From JANMMJ01 sp031373255 (GTDB lineage: Bacteria > Pseudomonadota > Alphaproteobacteria > Rhizobiales > Aestuariivirgaceae): 18,258 nt of DNA. The translations under genes were made by a program, and so were the position numbers. Position 1 is the stretch's first letter. The number at the start of each line of letters is the position of its first letter. The notes beneath the pieces are model-generated. The model was not told the DNA's origin, did not search any database, and saw nothing but the letters and a program-made list of their open reading frames with translations. Location of the stretch: the NCBI GenBank assembly GCA_031373255.1, contig JANMMJ010000187.1, forward strand, positions 1 through 18,258. Reading direction: 5' to 3'. Below, in pieces: positions 16,001-18,258 of this stretch.

Positions 16001-17435
16001 TGCCCGTCTTGGTCAGTTGCGCCGCATCGGGCGATGAGCCATCCGGCAGGCTGGCTTCGTCGAAAAACACGTCGCCGCCCTGGGCCCGCGGCGTGAGGTC
16101 GCCAATGGTCACGCCGTCGTTCGTGCCATTGATGGTGATGGTGAGCGTTGCCTGGCTGGTATCGCCGTCACCGTCGGTTATTGTGTAGTTGAAGGTTTCG
16201 GCGAGTGTCTCGCCCTCGGCAAGCCCCTGGATTACAGGATCGCTGTTGTCCAGCACATAGCTGTAGCTGCCATCAGGATTGACCGAAAGCGTGCCATGCG
16301 CTCCGGCTATTGTTGCATCGCCATTGTCACCCGCCCAGACGACGCTGACCGGACCATCGGCGCCGGCCGTGTCCTTGCCGCCATCGCCTTCGCTGTCGGA
16401 AATCACGTTGCCGGTTGCCACCGTGGCGCCGTCTTCCTTGACTGCATCGGTATCGTCGATGGCTTTGGGCACATCGTCGACGATCCGCACCGACAATTCG
16501 CCGCTGGTGGCGTCGCCGTCGGCATCGCTCAGCACTACATCAAAATTGTCGAAGACACTGTTGCGGCCGTCGCCATCGGGATGATTGACCGGACCGGAAA
16601 GTTCATAGCTGTAGGTGACCTCGCCGGTCTCCGGGTTGAAGCCGGTAACCGTCAGCGTGCCAAGCGGTGTGGTAACGCTGTTGCCGGTGAGCGCGCCATC
16701 GACAATGATGGCTACCCCGTTGATGGTGAGATCGATGCCGCCGTCGGGAGCTGAGATCGTAAAGCTACCGCTACCCGTTGCGGTACCGTTGCCGCCATTC
16801 GAGCCATTGGGGAGGCCGGCTTCATCGACGCTCGAATCACCGCCGGCAAAAGCGGGCGTCAGGTTGCTGATGGTCACGCCGCTGTTGATCGCGGAGCGCA
16901 GCAGGATTTCGTCAACCTTCTTGTCTTCGAAGGCGCGTGTGAATTCCGTGGGCTTCAGCAGGTCGCGGATGGCAAAGGGATCGCCGATCGAGCCGAAGGG
17001 AACCGCGAAATTGCCGCCGCTGGAGGTCACGGCCTTTTCCGCGTCCTCGGGCCCTGCCGCCGGAAGCGTGACGCCTGCCGCCTCAAGGCTGGCTTTGAGC
17101 GCGGGGGCTGGAACCTCGACATCGCCGATCACTAGGGTCGGAACTTCCTTGAGGCCGCCCTTGATCACGATCAGCAAGCCATCGCCGAGCCGGATGATGA
17201 GATCGTCGCCGTTCACCAGGATGGCATCGATCTCTTCGTCCGCTTGGAGCACGACCTTCTGGTCTTTTTCCGCAATGATTTCACGTTTGACCGAAGCGCC
17301 ATTGTAGGTCTCGACCTTCTCGACACTCAGTCCGCCTTGCACGGGCTGGGTCGGGGCCGCCACGGCTTCGGATTGGGCCAACTGCTGTCCGGCCTGCACC
17401 TCGGAATAGTCCAGGCTGTCACTACGATCGACCAT
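10098..17435 (-). CDS. Giant RTX adhesin (2445 aa) with BapA-like prefix, VCBS/T1SS repeats, VWA and RTX domains
   Basis: Predicted cell-surface, biofilm-type adhesin exported by type I secretion. Residues 1-117 form a prefix resembling BapA N-termini (GDDLIIRLGDGLLIVIKGG). Two small-residue motifs, EAAG (118-121) and PAAG (125-128), follow; the latter fits the [T/P/A]AAG pattern cut by LapG-type proteases. Residues 187-961 hold three compound repeats of about 260 residues, with a further half-unit to 1100. A linker domain leads to a von Willebrand A domain (about 1288-1480) with full MIDAS: D1297-N-S1299-G-S1301, T1374, D1407. Another repeat half-unit, a cadherin-like repeat and two related modules follow; the second module contains an unrecognised insert (about 2111-2253). 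RTX repeats (from about 2290) and a secretion-domain-like end (ITDYVAGQDSIDLSDLF) close the protein. There is no Sec signal. ATG 17435 has a GGAG site 6 bases upstream. The frame is unbroken for 7.3 kb. The protease and HlyD genes lie directly convergent. Confidence 0.92.
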   Translation of the reverse strand: MVDRSDSLDYSEVQAGQQLAQSEAVAAPTQPVQGGLSVEKVETYNGASVKREIIAEKDQKVVLQADEEIDAILVNGDDLIIRLGDGLLIVIKGGLKEVPTLVIGDVEVPAPALKASLEAAGVTLPAAGPEDAEKAVTSSGGNFAVPFGSIGDPFAIRDLLKPTEFTRAFEDKKVDEILLRSAINSGVTISNLTPAFAGGDSSVDEAGLPNGSNGGNGTATGSGSFTISAPDGGIDLTINGVAIIVDGALTGNSVTTPLGTLTVTGFNPETGEVTYSYELSGPVNHPDGDGRNSVFDNFDVVLSDADGDATSGELSVRIVDDVPKAIDDTDAVKEDGATVATGNVISDSEGDGGKDTAGADGPVSVVWAGDNGDATIAGAHGTLSVNPDGSYSYVLDNSDPVIQGLAEGETLAETFNYTITDGDGDTSQATLTITINGTNDGVTIGDLTPRAQGGDVFFDEASLPDGSSPDAAQLTKTGSFTLSAPDGLDFLKIGGVTVISGGVFTPVTLTTALGNTVKITGFDAATGTITYSAILNDNEDHPLGQNPLFESLSIQARDRDGSEANDNLSIRIIDDEPTANDDADSVTEDGATVANGNVITGSGGNDANFTDGVKDVAGADGIASIAWNGLNEGNNVFGTYGTLTVDGNGNYTYTLNNGNAAVQGLTDGETLTETFAYTITDGDGDPSTATLTISINGSDDAVTISGLTPKSAGGDTVVDEQHLADGSSPDAGALTQPGTFTISAPDGLALLQVGGVTVITGGVFTAQTFTTPLGNTLSITGFNSITGVVSYSYTLNGNEDHSAGGGQNLFEDFGVVLTDTDGSSASNTLTVRIVDDAPKANNDLDSVSEDGALVADGNVITGSGGSDANASDGVADVKGADGPVSIAWAGASNLNTVAGGHGVLTVGTDGSYSYALNNGDKAVQGLGPNDTLTEVFNYTITDSDGDSRSATLTITINGADDGVTITGIGNGGGDEVVNEDDLQDGNSPNAAALTQTGNFTISAPDGYDDLSIGGTLVIENGAVQNLNTPIATSYGTLTITGVNLVTGVVSYSYTLSDNTLDHGFGSNGQNNIFDNIAVTLTDTDGSNATSTLIVRVIDDAPTANTVIAANLTDDEGKGDFSGLSNEGQTTAEPGDADVPGSPDSLSGPTGSLFNAGADGVLEIKIAGPAGVLSIYDQGNGVPGQEAVVYDALVTDADGNVTLTGRGSVTGDEVFQLTIRPDGSYAFTQSAALVHPVNTPANEDDLSLPFNFQVTDKDGDMNAGTLTVRVDDDTPVAGDVTRSGDEQAGQFNLMLIIDNSGSMGFSSGVPGFVTRLDVAKQAMLDAIDQYDAIGDVRVRIVTFNADGAEVGAVWMNAADAKAAILGVSVIPDAQTDYDAAIRVAKGAFADSGKFTTAGAKNVSYFLSDGDPNEGDSPNDPTPTFGLDAGEKASWEAWLNANGIVSNAIGIGAGISIGKLEPIAYNGETTSELGAIKVNDLSQLSQTIGNLISQTLVTGNLFGGPLPAASFGADGGTAVLATGGAPAGFSYQLSGGSLLVKQGGVTVLSVTLDPQSGTYEIKQIALIAHGPGVTSQLFNFNYALTDGDGDGATGKIAFTLTFDQPAVISGLTPAAQGGDATVNEANLSDGSAPNAAAVTQAGTFTITAGDGVASLTVGGFTIIAGGVFTAQSFTTPLGNTLTVTGYNSTTGVVSYSYTLGDNESHAGTSLLEDLAIVLTDTDGSTAADILSVRILDDAPTAANDTISQGGENTSITFNAFGNDKFGADGVDADNNPNAVVTFSGASLGSVSYHGATGLFIYTPNAGAEGTDSFTYTIKDGDGDTSTATVTVNLAADSKPQIGALAIVADEDNLPSGQNDIVTGDNAPSNLTGFLPINTGNDTTGSISFAGLNGATAPFASKGLPVHYSWNSGSNTLVAYTGANPATAANQVFTLQVTNVTTGAYILTLLAAVDQHAIAAADHSETANTVFNLAYVVTDSDGSTGNGVIGVTIDDDTAKIGVADLGHIANQPSAVTGDLPISFGADGGIASLASNIVPAGLSAGGEAIHYFVDPSDADSLIAYTGANPAANQVFRLDINAANDSYTFTLYEAIDARVAVSVGGSTSFGSGPSGSQILTADSTGEKLAILTGWDAAGVVQKSVNGSTAGWGVSNNNFDAGEMIRIDFDDRDFPPAVSFNGPDISYATMQFTNYSSGNQISYKVFYTDGTSDAVANYNFTSSTATLVVPSALNTKFIDYIEVKDVSGSGKFDLVDVGTVSNTGTQNLTFSVDAIDGDGDKASTSIGITIDGSNPINGTASADAMAGSSGNDTISGLGDNDDLYGLAGSDLLQGGDGNDFLAGGSGANTISGGASNDTIYFDASAFDAADKITDYVAGQDSIDLSDLFTVDTAGGQGLSNYAQMSGTNLQVDANGTAGGANWTTVATLNTSSPVSIIYDDNSSSTDHTGTV
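12232..12626 (-). repeat. Fifth copy of the adhesin half-repeat A, after the VWA region
   Basis: Encodes ISGLTPAAQGGDATVNEANL... through LTDTDGSTAADILSVRILDD, clearly homologous to the four A half-units at 14136-16877. The VWA and its flanking modules therefore interrupt the tandem array. This copy is followed by a cadherin-like repeat rather than the usual B half-unit. Confidence 0.75.
14136..16877 (-). repeat. Tandem compound repeats of the adhesin (3.5 units of about 780 bp)
   Basis: Each unit has half A (opens with a SGLTP..GGD..VDE..L pattern, then FTISAPDG, TPLGNTLxITGF, TGVVSYSYTL, LTDTDGS) and half B (DDAPKANND.DSVxEDGA, GNVI, GADGPVSIAW, DGSYSY.LNN, VQGL..GETL.E.F.YTITDGDGD, TLTITING). 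Boundaries by residue: 187-440 (16877-16116), 441-700 (16115-15336), 701-961 (15335-14553), and a lone A half at 962-1100 (14552-14136). The copies differ at many positions, so this is an old array under selection rather than a recent expansion. By pattern these are VCBS / T1SS-143-type domains, usually calcium-rigidified spacers. Confidence 0.8.
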
Positions 17436-17458
17436 TTAACGCTCCAAACTTTGCCCAG

Positions 17459-17477
17459 GCCGACTTTCGGCGTCGGC
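17459..17477 (-). other. Hairpin in the adhesin 5' leader
   Basis: On the minus strand GCCGAC and GTCGGC form a 6-bp GC-rich stem around a 7-base loop (GCCGAAA), ending 13 bases before the adhesin's GGAG ribosome site. It could influence translation or mRNA stability of the adhesin. No U-run follows, so it is not an intrinsic terminator. Confidence 0.35.
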
Positions 17478-17556
17478 GCTACAGGCTGGCGATTCTGCCT
17501 GTGGAGCGGAGCGAAATCGATGGATTGTCGGAGAATTAAGTGAAAACTGTAGTAAA

Positions 17557-17580
17557 TTCCATATATCAGAATATATGGAA
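17557..17580. promoter_or_regulatory. Perfect 24-bp palindrome, candidate operator
   Basis: Arms TTCCATATAT (17557-17566) and ATATATGGAA (17571-17580) are exact inverted copies separated by CAGA. The centre lies within about 5 bases of the midpoint between the two divergent start codons (17435 and 17692). Size and symmetry fit a binding site for a dimeric regulator acting on both promoters. The divergent RHH-type protein is one candidate binder. Confidence 0.6.
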
Positions 17581-17655
17581 CAGGCGAATTCCTGAGGCCC
17601 CATCGGGCTGTAAACCACGGAAACCGAGTTTCGAGCCGGCCATCCGCCCCGTACG

Positions 17656-17671
17656 ATATAGATATTTATAT
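17656..17671. repeat. A+T-rich near-palindrome upstream of RHH-protein gene
   Basis: ATATAGATATTTATAT is self-complementary except at two positions, and ends 20 bases before ATG 17692. It may overlap the promoter -10 region of that gene or be a secondary regulator site. The simple composition weakens the case. Confidence 0.25.
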
Positions 17672-17691
17672 AGTTCTGGTAGTGATTCCGC

Positions 17692-18258
17692 ATGGCAACG
17701 GCCGATCTGCCAAAATCAGAAAACTTCCCCAGTTCGCTGAAGATCCTGCAGCGCCGCGGCGAGCGCGTGGCGATCCGGCTGGAAGATATTTTCTGGGCGC
17801 AGTTGCGTGATTTCGCTGCCGAAGACCGGCAAAAGCTCTCGAAACTTGTCTTCGGCATCATCGATGATACGCCCGATGGCGCTAATCGCACCGCCGGGCT
17901 GCGCTGCTATTGCCTCGACCGCTGGCGCCGCCGGTCGGCCCAACTCCGCGTCGGTCAGTTGAACTTCGACATGATGGCCATTATTGCGGCTTGCCCATCA
18001 CCAGTCGTGGTACTGACGCCGGCGCGCCGCATTGCCGCCTTCAACCCGTCCTTTTCCGCCGATGTCCTGAGAACCCCGTCGGCCTATTCGAGAGAAGAAC
18101 GCCGTCCAATCAATCTTACCTTCAGCGAGCCTTTGCCGGCGATTTATCGCAAGCTGATCGACGATCCACGCCATATCGCGGTTTATCAGATCGGTGTCAG
18201 TTCAAGTGCTCCGGCCACCCACCATCGCGCCCGATTCGCCCTGCTTGATCGGGCACTC
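17692..18258 (+). CDS. Ribbon-helix-helix (RHH_4-like) protein with PAS-like region, C-terminus cut by window edge
   Basis: Putative DNA-binding regulator. The frame opens at ATG 17692, with in-frame stops just upstream, and stays open to the end of the window, so 189 residues are visible and the C-terminus is missing. Residues about 15-58 (SLKILQRRGERVAIRLEDIFW, then QLRDFAAEDRQKLSKLVFGIID) follow the RHH_4 pattern common in alphaproteobacteria: a beta strand with basic residues, LEDxFW, then two helices. A second region from about residue 94 (MMAIIAACPSPVVVLTPARRIAAFNPSF) looks like the start of a PAS sensory fold, although I cannot confirm it. The ribosome site is weak. It is divergent from the giant adhesin gene across a region with a perfect palindrome, so control of the adhesin, of itself, or both is a reasonable inference. 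It could instead be an unrelated regulator that merely shares the intergenic space. Confidence 0.72.
   Translation, partial: MATADLPKSENFPSSLKILQRRGERVAIRLEDIFWAQLRDFAAEDRQKLSKLVFGIIDDTPDGANRTAGLRCYCLDRWRRRSAQLRVGQLNFDMMAIIAACPSPVVVLTPARRIAAFNPSFSADVLRTPSAYSREERRPINLTFSEPLPAIYRKLIDDPRHIAVYQIGVSSSAPATHHRARFALLDRAL

Larger units (their letters stand above)
17436..17691. promoter_or_regulatory. Divergent regulatory region between adhesin and RHH-protein genes
   Basis: No gene is supported here. The region contains a hairpin in the adhesin leader (17459-17477), a perfect 24-bp palindrome near the centre (17557-17580) and an A+T-rich near-palindrome close to the plus-strand gene (17656-17671). 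Promoters for both genes must lie here or overlap its edges. I cannot assign sigma-70 boxes with confidence. Confidence 0.55.

Noticed and set aside
14136..16877. Regularly spaced repeats considered as CRISPR or non-coding satellite
   Set aside because: The period is about 780 bp, the copies are diverged, and one uninterrupted reading frame runs through them with VCBS/T1SS protein motifs.
16615..17307. 230-codon plus-strand frame, and several others of 80-175 codons, antisense to the giant adhesin
   Set aside because: They are antisense shadows of GC-rich repeat coding. They show Ser/Pro/Val-rich low-complexity translations with no domain pattern, and recur at the same place in each repeat copy.
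1..18258. Mobile element, tRNA/rRNA, attachment site or toxin-antitoxin pair
   Set aside because: I saw no transposase, integrase, terminal inverted repeats with target duplications, tRNA-like cloverleaf or rRNA segment. The RHH protein is too long and has no partner toxin gene in view.

Overview
The coding sequence is GC-rich with a strong codon-position bias, and the gaps between genes are clearly A+T-rich. The families present suggest an alphaproteobacterium, most likely of the Rhizobiales: an ExoP/GumC-type polysaccharide co-polymerase, a NodH/Stf0-like sulfotransferase, BapA/VCBS-type RTX proteins and an RHH_4-type ribbon-helix-helix protein. This taxonomic call is inference. No rRNA, tRNA, CRISPR array, transposase or phage gene was seen. 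The content reads as a chromosomal or megaplasmid surface/biofilm locus.

Left part (1-5224), surface polysaccharide. A membrane acyltransferase (minus strand, running off the left edge) lies downstream of a small RTX calcium-binding protein on the same strand, with a strong hairpin between them. Across an A+T-rich divergent region is a PAPS-type sulfotransferase, followed by a 747-residue Wzz/BY-kinase-like co-polymerase. Together they suggest a polysaccharide that is exported and decorated with acyl and sulfate groups.

Middle (5225-7825), exported proteins. There is a Sec-secreted cysteine-rich protein with a D-x-N-x-D-G loop, then a second RTX protein (287 aa) with a serralysin-like C-terminus. 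On the minus strand is a proline-rich lipoprotein transcribed divergently from the secretion genes.

Right part (7826-18258), a Lap-like adhesin secretion and release module. A HlyD-family membrane fusion protein overlaps a LapG-type periplasmic cysteine protease (C93/BTLCP family) carrying its Cys-His-Asp triad and the Asp/Glu pair that flanks the Cys in LapG. Converging on it from the other strand is a 2445-residue RTX adhesin. The adhesin has a BapA-like N-terminal prefix, a PAAG motif matching a LapG-type cleavage site, about 260-residue compound VCBS/T1SS repeats, a central von Willebrand A domain with a complete MIDAS, an unrecognised insert near the C-terminus, and terminal RTX repeats. 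Upstream of the adhesin, a divergent gene encodes a ribbon-helix-helix/PAS-like regulator (cut by the right edge). A perfect 24-bp palindrome sits almost exactly midway between the two start codons.

The inferred scheme is: HlyD, with an ABC ATPase and outer-membrane channel encoded elsewhere, exports the adhesin and perhaps the two small RTX proteins. The protease could cut the adhesin near its N-terminus to release it. The polysaccharide genes would supply the matrix. The ABC ATPase, TolC partner and any LapD-type inhibitor are not in the window.
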